From positions 248,001 to 312,000 of the forward strand of contig NZ_CANKYH010000005.1 of assembly GCF_947487915.1 (NCBI RefSeq): DNA of 64,000 bases, in the 5' to 3' direction. This document shows, piece after piece, positions 16,495 through 24,908 of this stretch. The DNA comes from an uncultured Serinicoccus sp. GTDB taxonomy: Bacteria; Actinomycetota; Actinomycetes; Actinomycetales; Dermatophilaceae. The notes below the pieces were generated by a model. It had not been told where the DNA came from and did no database searches. It worked only from the letters and a program-made list of their open reading frames with translations. Both the position numbers and the translations under genes were made by a program. Each line of letters starts with the position of its first letter. Position 1 is the first letter of the stretch.

Positions 16495-17760
16495 ATGTCC
16501 TCATCTGTCGAAGTGACCGTCGTCGGAGCCGGACTCGCCGGGCTCACGTGCGCCCGCACCCTGCAGTCCGCCGGCGTGGGCGTGCGGGTGCTGGAGCAGT
16601 CCGACGCCGTCGGGGGACGCATCCGGACCGACGAGGTGGACGGCTTCCTCCTGGACCGGGGGTTCCAGGTCCTCAACCCGGCCTACCCGGCGCTGCGCCC
16701 GGACGTGGACGTCGAGGCCCTCGGCCTGCGGTCCTTCCGCGCCGGCCTCGCGATCCGCAGCGACCGCTCGGACTCCCTCCTCGTCATGGCCGACCCGCGG
16801 CGCGAGCCCCAGTTCATCGGCCAGACCATGCGCTCGGGCAAGTTGCACCCCGCCGCCCTGGGTGCGCTCGCCCGCTGGGCCGCGCCCGCTCTCGGCGTGG
16901 ACTGGGCCCTGCGCAACGACCGCGAGGACGCCTCGCGCCAGGAGTCGATGGACCGGTCGGGTCTGCAGGGACCGCTGCGCCGGGTGGTCGACACCTTCCT
17001 CTCCGGCGTCGTCCTCGAGGACGACGGCAGCACGTCGACCGCCTTCGTCCACATGCTCACGCGCATGTTCGCCCGGGGAAAGCCGGGGCTGCCCGAGCGC
17101 GGGATGCAGGCGTTGCCCGAGCAGCTGGCGGCCGGGCTGGACAACCCCGTCGAGCTCGGCACCGAGGTGGTCTCGGTCGGCCCGGGCCGGGTGGAGACCG
17201 CCGGCGGTGAGCAGATCTCCGCGGACCTCGTGGTGGTGGCCACGGGGGCAGAGGCTGCCGCCGCCCTCACGGGTCGGGAGACGGCACCCGGCAAGGGGGT
17301 GACGACGCACTGGTTCGCGGTGGACGAGGCGCCCACGGAGCACGCGATGCTGGTCATCGACCAGAGGACCGACCCGGGCCCGGTCATCAACACCGCGGTC
17401 ATGAGCAACGCCGCCCCGTCCTACGCCCCGCCCGGGCGGCACCTGGTGGAGGCCAGCAGCCTGCTACGAGCCGGGCAGGAACCGGTCACCGACGCGCAGG
17501 TGTCGGCTCAGCTCGCCGGGATCTACGGCGTCCCCACCGACGGCTGGGAGCTGCTCCGGCGCGACGACATCCACTACGCCCTGCCCGCCCAGCCCGCGCC
17601 GCTGAACGTGCGGGAGTCGCTCGAGGTCGAGCCGCGGCTCATCATGGCCGGCGACCACCTGGACACCGGGTCCATCCAGGGCGCCATGGTCTCCGGGCGG
17701 CGGGCCGCCGAGGGCTACCTCCAGCGTCGCGCGGGCGATCTCGCCCGCAGCTCGGGGTGA
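16495..17760 (+). CDS. FAD-dependent amine-oxidase-like oxidoreductase
   Basis: A 421-residue flavoprotein. The ADP-binding motif VVGAGLAGLTCARTL is at residues 9-23, followed by DAVGGRIRTDEVDGFLLDRG, as in protoporphyrinogen oxidase, phytoene desaturase-like and amine oxidase families. The C-terminal FAD segment is LIMAGDHLDTGSIQGAMVSG. No signal sequence is seen. It probably dehydrogenates a hydrophobic or amine substrate in the cytoplasm, but the substrate cannot be read. It stands alone and divergent from the glycan block. It lacks the features of CrtI, and the carotenoid genes are 38 kb away, so a direct role there is not supported. Confidence 0.8.
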   Translation: MSSSVEVTVVGAGLAGLTCARTLQSAGVGVRVLEQSDAVGGRIRTDEVDGFLLDRGFQVLNPAYPALRPDVDVEALGLRSFRAGLAIRSDRSDSLLVMADPRREPQFIGQTMRSGKLHPAALGALARWAAPALGVDWALRNDREDASRQESMDRSGLQGPLRRVVDTFLSGVVLEDDGSTSTAFVHMLTRMFARGKPGLPERGMQALPEQLAAGLDNPVELGTEVVSVGPGRVETAGGEQISADLVVVATGAEAAAALTGRETAPGKGVTTHWFAVDEAPTEHAMLVIDQRTDPGPVINTAVMSNAAPSYAPPGRHLVEASSLLRAGQEPVTDAQVSAQLAGIYGVPTDGWELLRRDDIHYALPAQPAPLNVRESLEVEPRLIMAGDHLDTGSIQGAMVSGRRAAEGYLQRRAGDLARSSG

Positions 17761-17844
17761 TGGCGTAGCGAGCAGGCACGGGCCGTGGGGCAGCTGCCAC
17801 ACGCACCCCCTGCGTCACTGAGGTCACATCGTGCGGAGACATGC

Positions 17845-17876
17845 ACAGACCCCCGGGATATATCCCCGGCGTCTGT
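17845..17876. repeat. Interrupted 32-bp dyad
   Basis: ACAGAC at 17845-17850 pairs with GTCTGT at 17871-17876 around a core GGGATATATCCC. Overall 28 of 32 positions are symmetric by eye. It lies 85 bases after the FAD-enzyme stop. It could be a terminator or, given the AT-rich centre, a protein-binding site. Confidence 0.4.
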
Positions 17877-18014
17877 CAACGTCCCCGCACCTGGGTGCCG
17901 GTGTGTCTGGTGTGACTTCCGTGACTGTCGGTCTGCCCCCGGGGCTGCTCCGGAGGGTGGGCGAGCTCCTCGCGCGGCTGGCTCACCGCCAGCCTGCAGC
18001 CCGGCACCCGTGGT

Positions 18015-18230
18015 GGGGGGGGGGGGGGGGGGGCCCCCCCCCCCCCCCCCCCCCCCCCGCCGGGGGGGGGGGGGGGGCGGGCCGGACGCCCCCGGTCGCG
18101 GGGGGGGTGGGCCCGGTCGGGGTGAGCGGGGGGGTGGGGGGGGTCCGCGGCGGGCGGGGCGCCCCCCCCCCCCCCGGGGGGGGGGCCCGGGGGGGGGGGG
18201 GGGGCCCCCCCCCCCCCCCCCCCCCCCCCC
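18015..18230. other. Poly-G/poly-C low-complexity stretch, probably an assembly artefact
   Basis: The stretch contains G runs of 19, 16, 10 and 16 and C runs of 25 and 26, arranged as G-then-C blocks at both ends. It lies between convergent genes (17760 and 18305), where a strong GC hairpin terminator would be expected. Runs of this length are almost never seen in finished bacterial genomes, so base-calling or consensus failure over a hairpin is the likely cause. The rest of the 17761-18304 interval shows no gene; long frames across it are products of the homopolymers. Confidence 0.6.
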
Positions 18231-18304
18231 ACGCCCCTCCGTCCGGGTGGTGCGAGAGATGGCGCGGCAGGCTGGGTGTCGGCGCCCTCAGGGGCGCCGG
18301 CACG

Positions 18305-20143
18305 TCACACCCGCGCGGCCAGAGGTATGCCGTGCCCGCAGGGCAGCAGCGGGTCGCCCAGCCCCGGCTGGTCGGGGTGGTGGGTACGCACCTGCTCCAT
18401 GGAGCGCGGCAGGTCGAAGGGCAGCCGGCCCCGGGCCTCGCCCTGCAGGGCGCGGACCAGCGCAGGTCCGCCGGTGCCGTAGCTGGCGACCACCGCGTCG
18501 ACCGCCTCCATGACCGGTCCGAGGACCGCGGGCCGGTCCAGGGTCACGTCGACGACGACCGGGCAGTGCTCCCGGATCCGGCGCAGCCGCACCGGCAGCC
18601 CCGGCGGGAACTCCAGCGACCCCTGGTGGAACCACGCCTCGAGGAAGAGGTCGGAGCGGGGCTCGTGCGGGGCGGCCAGCCGGATCACCGCCAGGTCGGC
18701 CTCCTCGGGACGCTCCACCACCCGGCCGAGCGCGGCGGCGTCCTGGGCCGAGATGCCCTCCACGTAGACCGCGCGCCCGGACCCCGCCATCGGCAGCAAC
18801 CCGCCCTCGTCGGCCAGCACGGTGACCGAGGCGGCCTGGGCGGCCAGGCCGGCCTCGACCGTCGTGGGCGTGCCGACCCGCTCGTCGGCCAGCGCCTCGT
18901 CGACGAAGGGGTCGTCGAACAGGCCGAGCTGCATCTTGACCAGCAGCAGCCGCCGGGCCGAGACGTCGAGGCGCTGCTCGCTCACCCGGCCCTCGGCCAC
19001 CAGCCCGGCGAGCACCTCCACGCACTCCTCGCCGCCGAACTGGTCGCAGCCGGCCTCCAGGAGCAGCTCCATCCGGCCCGCCGCGTCGAGGTGCTCGACG
19101 CCCCAGGCGCGGGCGGGCAGCACCTGGTCGCCGACGTGGTTGTCGTTGACCAGCTCCCAGTCGGTGAGCACGACCCCGTCGTAACCGAGCTCGTCGCGCA
19201 GCAGACCGGTGACGATGCGCCGGTTGAAGCCGAAGCCCACCTCCGGCACGGTCTCGCCGTCCAGCTCCAACCCCACGGGCATGCCGTAGTAGGGCATCAT
19301 CGCCGCCACCCCGGCCCGGACCGCCGGGAGGAACGGCGCCAGGTGGTCGGCGAAGTGCCCGCCGCCGTAGACCTGCTCCCGGCCGTAGGGGAAGTGCGCG
19401 TCCTCCCCGTCGGCCTGGGGCCCGCCCCCGGGGAAGTGCTTGGCCGTGCAGGCCACGCTGCCCGGCCCGAGCTCGCCGCGCTGCAGCCCCTCGAGGAAGG
19501 CCAGGCCCAGCTCGGTCACCACCTGCGGGTCCTGCCCGAAGGTGTGCAGCTGGCGCGCCCACCGGGGTTCGGTCGCGAGGTCCAGCGTCGGGTGCAGCGC
19601 CGCCCGGATGCCGACCGCGACGTACTCGGAGCGGACGGCCTCGGCATACTCCCGGCACACCTGCTCGTCGCGCAGCGCAGCGATGCCCAGCGGCTCGGGC
19701 CACTGGGAGAAGGAGCCGGCGGAGAAGCTGGCGCCGGCGTTCTCGCTGAAGCCGTGCCGGGGGTCGGTCGAGATGGTGACGGGTATGCCGTGCGGCGTCT
19801 CCTGCGCCAGGCGCTGGACCGCGTTGTGCCAGCGGGCCGCCTCGTGGGCCGGGCCGAGCTGGTGGACGTTGAAGTGGTTGACGCCCTTGTCGACGACGAC
19901 GTGCCGGGTGCCGGTCTTGCTGATCGCCCCCGGTCCGTCCAGCACGCTGCCGCCCGGCCCGGTCTCGATGACCGTGTGGAAGAGCAGCCCGATCTTCTCG
20001 TCCCGGCCGAGCCGGCCGAGCAGGTCGTCGACCCGTGCGGCGGCCGGCAGGCGCGGGTCCTCGAAGGGGTCCATGACGCCGTTGTGGTTGAGGTCGCGGT
20101 AGCGCACACCCTCCGGTCCGGTGCGGAAGCCCTGGTCACTCAT
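18305..20143 (-). CDS. GH3-family beta-glucosidase-like hydrolase
   Basis: A 612-residue glycoside hydrolase family 3 protein. The (beta/alpha)8 domain shows PVTISTDPRHGFSENAG, GIRAALHPTLDLATEPRW, ACTAKHFPGGGP and the nucleophile Asp in GVVLTDWELV. The C-terminal sandwich domain starts around VTVLADEGGLLP. No signal peptide is seen, so it probably acts on imported oligosaccharides in the cytoplasm. The ATG at 20143 overlaps the GH144-like stop by 4 bases. It is the last gene of the LacI-controlled operon with an ABC importer. Together with the GH144-like enzyme, a beta-1,2-linked glucan (sophoro-oligosaccharides) is a reasonable guess for the substrate. Confidence 0.9.
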   Translation of the reverse strand: MSDQGFRTGPEGVRYRDLNHNGVMDPFEDPRLPAAARVDDLLGRLGRDEKIGLLFHTVIETGPGGSVLDGPGAISKTGTRHVVVDKGVNHFNVHQLGPAHEAARWHNAVQRLAQETPHGIPVTISTDPRHGFSENAGASFSAGSFSQWPEPLGIAALRDEQVCREYAEAVRSEYVAVGIRAALHPTLDLATEPRWARQLHTFGQDPQVVTELGLAFLEGLQRGELGPGSVACTAKHFPGGGPQADGEDAHFPYGREQVYGGGHFADHLAPFLPAVRAGVAAMMPYYGMPVGLELDGETVPEVGFGFNRRIVTGLLRDELGYDGVVLTDWELVNDNHVGDQVLPARAWGVEHLDAAGRMELLLEAGCDQFGGEECVEVLAGLVAEGRVSEQRLDVSARRLLLVKMQLGLFDDPFVDEALADERVGTPTTVEAGLAAQAASVTVLADEGGLLPMAGSGRAVYVEGISAQDAAALGRVVERPEEADLAVIRLAAPHEPRSDLFLEAWFHQGSLEFPPGLPVRLRRIREHCPVVVDVTLDRPAVLGPVMEAVDAVVASYGTGGPALVRALQGEARGRLPFDLPRSMEQVRTHHPDQPGLGDPLLPCGHGIPLAARV

Positions 20144-21696
20144 GCGCTCGCACCGAACTCCTCCATGGCGAGCACCGGGCGCAGCGCGCGCTCGGCCGCG
20201 CCGGTGCTGAAGTAGCGCTGCAGCAGGCCACCGCCGAGGACGTTGCCCAGCGCCCCGAGGATCATCGCCTGGTCCAGCGAGAGGTAGCGGGTCGCGACCT
20301 GCCCCGAGCTGGTGTTGACCGCGTCGTAGAAGCCACCCGGGCCGTAGGAGTCGAAGTCGGCCTCGATGGCCGCCAGGTTGTCGTAGGACTGCGCCGGGGC
20401 GTGCATCATCGCCAGGAAGGCCGCGTGCGGGGTGACGACACCCTGGCCGTAGTCCGGCTCGGGCTGCCCGTGCACCCGGTCGGTGCGCTCGACATCGGAG
20501 AAGTAGCCCTCCGGGTTGAGGCCCAGGGCGTCCACGCCCCACTCGGCGTAGCCACCGGCGGGGTGGCTCGCGGGCGAGAACCCCCAGTAGCCGTACTCGG
20601 CCAGCCCGTGGGCGGCCTGCACCGCGACGTGGTTGGGGTGGTTGCGCCCCCAGGAGTCCGGCGCCCAGGTCTCCTCGGGCACGAAGACGTTGGGCATGAG
20701 CTCCTCGAACATCGAGCCACCCCAGCCCGGCACCGTGCGGTGGCCGAGGTAGTCGTGGGCGCCCTCGAAGACGTCGACGCCGAGGTAGGTCTCCCACCGG
20801 CCGACCGGCGGCATCTCCGGCCAGGTCCACTCCGGCGGGAAGGTCCGCCACGCCTGGAAGTAGGCCTCCGGCGGCACCTGTCCTTTGATGATGCCCAGGT
20901 AGGTCGTGATCCGGGTCTCGGACACGATGGTGTCGTAGTGGTGGTCGGCGGTGTACCAGACCGGCTCACCGGCCCCGATGAGGTCGCGCGCCTCGGTCCG
21001 CGGCGGGTCGAGCAGCCGGGTCGGCTCCTCCAGGTAGAACCCGCCGTAGTTGAGGTAGGGCTTGTCGAAGGTGGGGTCGGCGAAGACGTCGAAGCGCATC
21101 CGGTCGAAGAGCTGCCCGGCGAGCCGGGCGTTGGCCCGGTCGGCGTTGCGCACGACGAGCAGCGCCGCGCCCAGCCAGGAGGCGTCGATGCTGGAGACGA
21201 ACGGCACGACCGGGTCGCCGCTCTCGGGCCAGGAGTAGATCACCGAGCCGTCCCGGGGGTCGTACCAGTTGAAGTACATCCCGCTGGCCTCGTGGTGCTC
21301 CATCCCCTGCAGCGTGCGCAGGGTGCGCCGGATGCGGCGCGTGGCCTCACCGGGGGTGATGAGGCCCAGGTCGCGGGCGACGACGGCCGACCAGAGGTAG
21401 CCGCCGATGTTGGTCGGCGAGGTGTAGACACCCGGCGTGGACAGGTCGCCGGTGATGTTGTCCGACACCAGCCCGGTGTCCTCGGGCGTCATCGCGACCA
21501 TCGAGGCCCACGTGTCCTGCGTCCACCGCAGGAGGGTGGCGGCGTCGGTGCCCTCCGGCGCCGGCCCGGGGCGCCGGGGTCCGCGCGGGGTGGCGAGGGC
21601 GGCCGGGGGCATACCGAGGGCGACGCCCCCGGCCAGCCCGCCGGCGAGCATGGTGCGGCGGGACAGAGAGGTATGACGTGCGTCGAGCGGGTGCAT
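20140..21696 (-). CDS. GH144-like glycoamylase-domain protein, Tat-exported
   Basis: A 518-residue secreted protein. The ATG at 21696 has AAGGAG five bases upstream and gives a twin-arginine signal (SRRTMLAGGLAGGVALG, then ALA cleavage). The mature part is an (alpha/alpha)6-type domain of the DUF/Glycoamylase family (PF10091, GH144 type), with LITPGEATRRIRRTLRTLQG, YFNWYDPRDGSVIYSWPE, SSIDASWLGAALLVVRNAD and FEELMPNVFVPE. Characterised GH144 enzymes are endo-beta-1,2-glucanases that release sophorose. It follows two sugar permeases by 47 bases and overlaps a GH3 gene. The predicted scheme is extracellular cleavage, import, and GH3 hydrolysis. The glucan specificity is inference from the family. 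Confidence 0.8.
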   Translation of the reverse strand: MHPLDARHTSLSRRTMLAGGLAGGVALGMPPAALATPRGPRRPGPAPEGTDAATLLRWTQDTWASMVAMTPEDTGLVSDNITGDLSTPGVYTSPTNIGGYLWSAVVARDLGLITPGEATRRIRRTLRTLQGMEHHEASGMYFNWYDPRDGSVIYSWPESGDPVVPFVSSIDASWLGAALLVVRNADRANARLAGQLFDRMRFDVFADPTFDKPYLNYGGFYLEEPTRLLDPPRTEARDLIGAGEPVWYTADHHYDTIVSETRITTYLGIIKGQVPPEAYFQAWRTFPPEWTWPEMPPVGRWETYLGVDVFEGAHDYLGHRTVPGWGGSMFEELMPNVFVPEETWAPDSWGRNHPNHVAVQAAHGLAEYGYWGFSPASHPAGGYAEWGVDALGLNPEGYFSDVERTDRVHGQPEPDYGQGVVTPHAAFLAMMHAPAQSYDNLAAIEADFDSYGPGGFYDAVNTSSGQVATRYLSLDQAMILGALGNVLGGGLLQRYFSTGAAERALRPVLAMEEFGASA

Positions 21697-21743
21697 CGGT
21701 GCTCCTTCGTCGGTGATGGAGGGGATGGAGGGGTGCGCGGGAC

Positions 21744-22571
21744 TCACTTGATCCCGGTCGTGGCGATCCCTTGGATGAACCGCCGCTGGAAGATGAGGAA
21801 GACCACCAGCACCGGCAGGACGACGATCGTCGCGCCGGCCATGAGCAGGCCGTACTGCTGCTCGTTCTGCCCGGTGGAGTAGAGCGCGAGCGCCACCGGG
21901 AGGGTGTAGGTGTCATTGCTCTGGGCGACCACGAGGGGCCACAGGAAGTTGTTCCAGCTGCCGAGGAAGGTGAGGATGCCCAGCGTCGCCAGGGCCGGAG
22001 TCAGCAACGGCAGGATGACCTGGAAGAAGATCCGGAACTCCCCGGCACCGTCGATCCGCGCGGCCTCCACGAGGTCCCGGGGCAGCCCGAGCACGAACTG
22101 GCGCATGAGGAAGACCCCGAACGGCGCCACGAGGAAGGGCAGGAACAGCCCTGGCAGGGTGTCGACGAGGCCGAGGTTGGCCACCAGGACGAAGAGCGGC
22201 ACGAAGGTGACCACCCCGGGGATCATCAGGGTGCCCAGGATGAGGGCGAAGATGATCTTCCGGCCGCGGAAGCGCAGCATCGCCAGGGCGTAGCCCACCA
22301 TCGAGCAGAAGAGCAGGTTGCCCGCCGTGACGACGACCGCGACGATCGTGGAGTTGGAGAAGTAGGTCCCGAAGGACAGTCTGCTGAAGAGCTGGGTGAA
22401 GTTGTCCAGCGTCGGGTTCTGCGGCCACCACGTCGGGGGGATCTGCCGCAGCTCGGCGTTGGTCTTGAACGACCCGAGCACCATCCAGGCGAAGGGGGTG
22501 ATGACCAGGACGAGCGCGACCGTGAGCAGGACGTAGAGCCACCAGCGGGAACGGGTGCCGACCTCGTTCAT
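21744..22571 (-). CDS. ABC sugar permease, MalG type
   Basis: A 275-residue inner-membrane permease of the CUT1 carbohydrate importer class with about six transmembrane helices (WWLYVLLTVALVLVITPFAW to GATIVVLPVLVVFLIFQRRF). The cytoplasmic EAA loop that contacts the ATPase reads EAARIDGAGEFRIFF. The ATG at 22571 lies 3 bases after the upstream permease stop. It pairs with the MalF-type permease and the lipoprotein binding protein. No ATPase gene is present in the operon, so it must share a multitask ATPase (MsiK type), as is common in actinobacteria. Confidence 0.95.
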   Translation of the reverse strand: MNEVGTRSRWWLYVLLTVALVLVITPFAWMVLGSFKTNAELRQIPPTWWPQNPTLDNFTQLFSRLSFGTYFSNSTIVAVVVTAGNLLFCSMVGYALAMLRFRGRKIIFALILGTLMIPGVVTFVPLFVLVANLGLVDTLPGLFLPFLVAPFGVFLMRQFVLGLPRDLVEAARIDGAGEFRIFFQVILPLLTPALATLGILTFLGSWNNFLWPLVVAQSNDTYTLPVALALYSTGQNEQQYGLLMAGATIVVLPVLVVFLIFQRRFIQGIATTGIK

Positions 22572-22574
22572 CGC

Positions 22575-23534
22575 TCAGTCCTCCTTCTCGGAGAGGAAGC
22601 GGAACTGCAGCGCGGTGACGATCGCGATGACGAGGAAGATGAGGTAGCTCAGCGCGGCGGCATACCCGTAGTTGCCGAAGCTGAACTGCTGGTAGGTGTA
22701 CATCGACGCCGAGATCGTGCTGTTGAGCGGACCGCCCTGCGTCATGACGAAGGGCTCCTCGAAGAACTGCAGGTAGCCGATCGCCGTGGTGACCGAGACG
22801 AAGAGGATCGTCGGCCGCAGCACGGGGACGGTGACGTTGCGGAAGCGCTGCCACGCGTTGGCCCCGTCGATCGCCGCAGCCTCGTGCAGCTGCTGGGGCA
22901 CCGCCTGCAGACCCGCCAGGAAGATGATCATGGCGGTGCCGAAGTTGCGCCACGTCGCCATGGCGATGAGCGAGGGCATGGCCCAGGTGGTCGACCCGAG
23001 CCAGTTGGGCCCGTCGATGCCGACCCAGGCCAGGACGGTGTTGACCAGGCCGCTGTCCGGGTGCAGCAGGAAGCGCCACACCACGGCGACCGCCACGATC
23101 GAGGTGATGACCGGGGTGTAGAAGCCGAGGCGGTAGACCGCCCGGAAGCGGGTGATCCCGGTGTTGAGCGCGATCGCCGCGGCCAGCGCGATGGTCATCG
23201 TCAGCGGCACCCCGACGAGCACGAAGTATGCCGTGTTCAGCGCCGCCTGCCGGAAGACCGGGTCGGCGAAGGCCTTGGCGTACTGCTCGAAGGCGACGAA
23301 GTTCACCTGGAACGGGGTACGCAGGTCCCGGTTGGTGATGTCGGTGACCGAGAAGAAGACCGACTGGATCACCGGCCAGGCGGTGAAGACGCCGAAGAGG
23401 AGCAGGAAGGGCAGGGTCAGCAGCCAGCCGGCCCGCTCCTCGCGCCGCGCGCCCGGTGGGCGCGAGGAGCCGGCCCTCCGGGCCTCACGGGTGGTCTGAG
23501 GGGCGCCTCGGCGCGTCCCGGTGACGGCGCTCAC
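22575..23534 (-). CDS. ABC sugar permease, MalF type
   Basis: A 319-residue CUT1 permease. The GTG at 23534 was chosen because it follows the binding-protein stop by 4 bases; the frame further upstream is only Arg/Pro-rich shadow. The N-terminus VSAVTGTRRGAPQTTREA precedes six helices (WLLTLPFLLLFGVFTAWPV first), and the EAA loop is HEAAAIDGANAWQRF. It imports an oligosaccharide together with the MalG-type partner. The start has only a weak ribosome site and probably depends on translation of the gene before it. Confidence 0.95.
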   Translation of the reverse strand: MSAVTGTRRGAPQTTREARRAGSSRPPGARREERAGWLLTLPFLLLFGVFTAWPVIQSVFFSVTDITNRDLRTPFQVNFVAFEQYAKAFADPVFRQAALNTAYFVLVGVPLTMTIALAAAIALNTGITRFRAVYRLGFYTPVITSIVAVAVVWRFLLHPDSGLVNTVLAWVGIDGPNWLGSTTWAMPSLIAMATWRNFGTAMIIFLAGLQAVPQQLHEAAAIDGANAWQRFRNVTVPVLRPTILFVSVTTAIGYLQFFEEPFVMTQGGPLNSTISASMYTYQQFSFGNYGYAAALSYLIFLVIAIVTALQFRFLSEKED

Positions 23535-23538
23535 GGGC

Positions 23539-24831
23539 TTACTGCCCGGTGCCGATGGACTCCGCCTGCTGCTGGGCGGTCTGGACGGCCTCCTCGCCGG
23601 AGAGGTCCTGCTTGGCGACCTTCTCCATCTCGGCGTCGAAGGCGGCGGCGACCTGCTCCCACGTGGGGAACGACGGCGGGGCCTGCGCGGTGGTGAGCTG
23701 CTCACCGAACTTCGCGAGCTTCTCGTCCTCGGTCAGGGCCTCGTCGTCCCAGGCGGACTGGACCGACGGCAGGGCGCTGGTCATGTCGTACCACTCCACC
23801 TGCGTCTCGGGCTGGGTGAGCCAGTCGACGAGCGCCCAGGCGGCGTCGCGGTTCTCGGTGTCGGCGAAGACGCCGAGGTTGGAACCCCCGATGAAGGAGG
23901 TGGACTCGCCGCCGTCCGCGGTGGGGATGGGGGCGACGTCGTAGAGCTGGGCGAAGTCCTCCTCACCGCCCTCGGCGGCGAAGTCCTCGATGAGGCTCAT
24001 CATCCAGGGGCCGGAGATGAACATCGGGACGCTGCCGTCGGTGAAGGTGGCCTCGGTCTGGCCCTCCGGCGGGTTGGCGTCGGAGATCTCCTCGTCGAAG
24101 AAGCTGCCGAAGTAGTCGACCGCGGCGACGGTCTCGGGGGTGTCGAGGGTGTAGGCGTCCTCGGTGGCGATCTGCCCGCCGCGGGACCAGGAGAAGGGCA
24201 CCACGGTCTGCCACGAGCCGGTCTGCCCGGGCTGCAGGCTGATGCCCCAGTCGACCCCTTCCTGCTCCTGCATGGCGGCGGCCATCTCCTGGAAGCCCTC
24301 CTGGTCGGTGGGCACCTCGTCGTAGCCGGCCTCGGAGGCGAGGTCGGTGCGGTAGTAGACCATCCGGGTCTCGACGTACCACGGGACGCCGTAGGACGTG
24401 CCCTCGACCTCGGTGGTGCCCTGCGCGCCCTCGAAGAACGCGGAGGTGTCGATGGAGGCGGGGGTGGGGTCCAGGGCGTCCATGCCCGCGAACTCGCCCA
24501 TCCACGTGGTGCCGATCATCGCGACGTCGGGCGTGGTGCCGGCGGTGATGGAGTTGACGAACTTGTCGTGCGCCGAGTCCCACGGGACCGGGGTCACGTT
24601 GACGCTCACCTCGGGGTACTGCTCCTCGAAGCCGGCGACGAGGTCGGGCAGCGCCTCACCCTCGGCGCCCATGGCCCAGACCTGGAGCTCGCCGGACAGG
24701 TCGTCGGTCGAGACCGCCTCCCCGGTCTGCGGGGCACCCGCGTCACCCGCACCGCCGTCGTCCCGGCCGCACCCGGTGAGGGCCAGCGCGGTCGTGGTCG
24801 TGAGGGCGACCAGCAGGGTGGAACGTCGCAT
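23539..24831 (-). CDS. Sugar-binding lipoprotein of ABC importer
   Basis: A 430-residue extracellular solute-binding protein (family 1). The ATG at 24831 has AAGGAG upstream. A lipoprotein signal with LALTGC lipobox puts the lipidated Cys near residue 21. Typical features are LQVWAMGAEGEALPDLVAGF, TAGTTPDVAMIGTTWMGEFA and FISGPWMMSLIEDFA. It is the first gene of the five-gene sugar operon and therefore the most strongly expressed. The promoter and a LacI-family operator lie directly upstream. The acidic, aromatic-rich ligand region does not allow the sugar to be named. Confidence 0.95.
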   Translation of the reverse strand: MRRSTLLVALTTTTALALTGCGRDDGGAGDAGAPQTGEAVSTDDLSGELQVWAMGAEGEALPDLVAGFEEQYPEVSVNVTPVPWDSAHDKFVNSITAGTTPDVAMIGTTWMGEFAGMDALDPTPASIDTSAFFEGAQGTTEVEGTSYGVPWYVETRMVYYRTDLASEAGYDEVPTDQEGFQEMAAAMQEQEGVDWGISLQPGQTGSWQTVVPFSWSRGGQIATEDAYTLDTPETVAAVDYFGSFFDEEISDANPPEGQTEATFTDGSVPMFISGPWMMSLIEDFAAEGGEEDFAQLYDVAPIPTADGGESTSFIGGSNLGVFADTENRDAAWALVDWLTQPETQVEWYDMTSALPSVQSAWDDEALTEDEKLAKFGEQLTTAQAPPSFPTWEQVAAAFDAEMEKVAKQDLSGEEAVQTAQQQAESIGTGQ

Positions 24832-24849
24832 GAGGACTCCTTCGTCGTC

Positions 24850-24861
24850 GTAAGCGCTTAC
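24850..24861. promoter_or_regulatory. LacI-family operator GTAAGCGCTTAC
   Basis: A perfect 12-bp palindrome GTAAGCGCTTAC with the central CG typical of LacI/PurR-type sites. It lies 18 bases upstream of the binding-protein ATG and downstream of the predicted transcription start, so binding would block transcription of the sugar operon. The adjacent LacI-family gene is the obvious regulator. Confidence 0.85.
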
Positions 24862-24875
24862 ATCGCGTTGCCCTG

Positions 24876-24904
24876 AAGATACACCGGGTCCCGGGGCAGC
24901 ACAA
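24876..24904 (-). promoter_or_regulatory. Promoter of the sugar operon (TTGTGC / TATCTT)
   Basis: On the minus strand TTGTGC (24904-24899) and TATCTT (24881-24876) are separated by 17 bases, a good sigma-70-type pair. Transcription would start near 24869, just before the LacI operator. Confidence 0.65.
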
Positions 24905-24908
24905 GGGG

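Noticed and set aside
16495..17760. FAD enzyme as the missing phytoene desaturase
   Set aside because: It has the general amine-oxidase FAD motif but not the typical CrtI ends, and lies 38 kb from the other carotenoid genes.
17831..18304. Proline/glycine-rich reading frames across the G/C runs
   Set aside because: They arise from homopolymers that are probably artefacts; no start signal or domain supports them.
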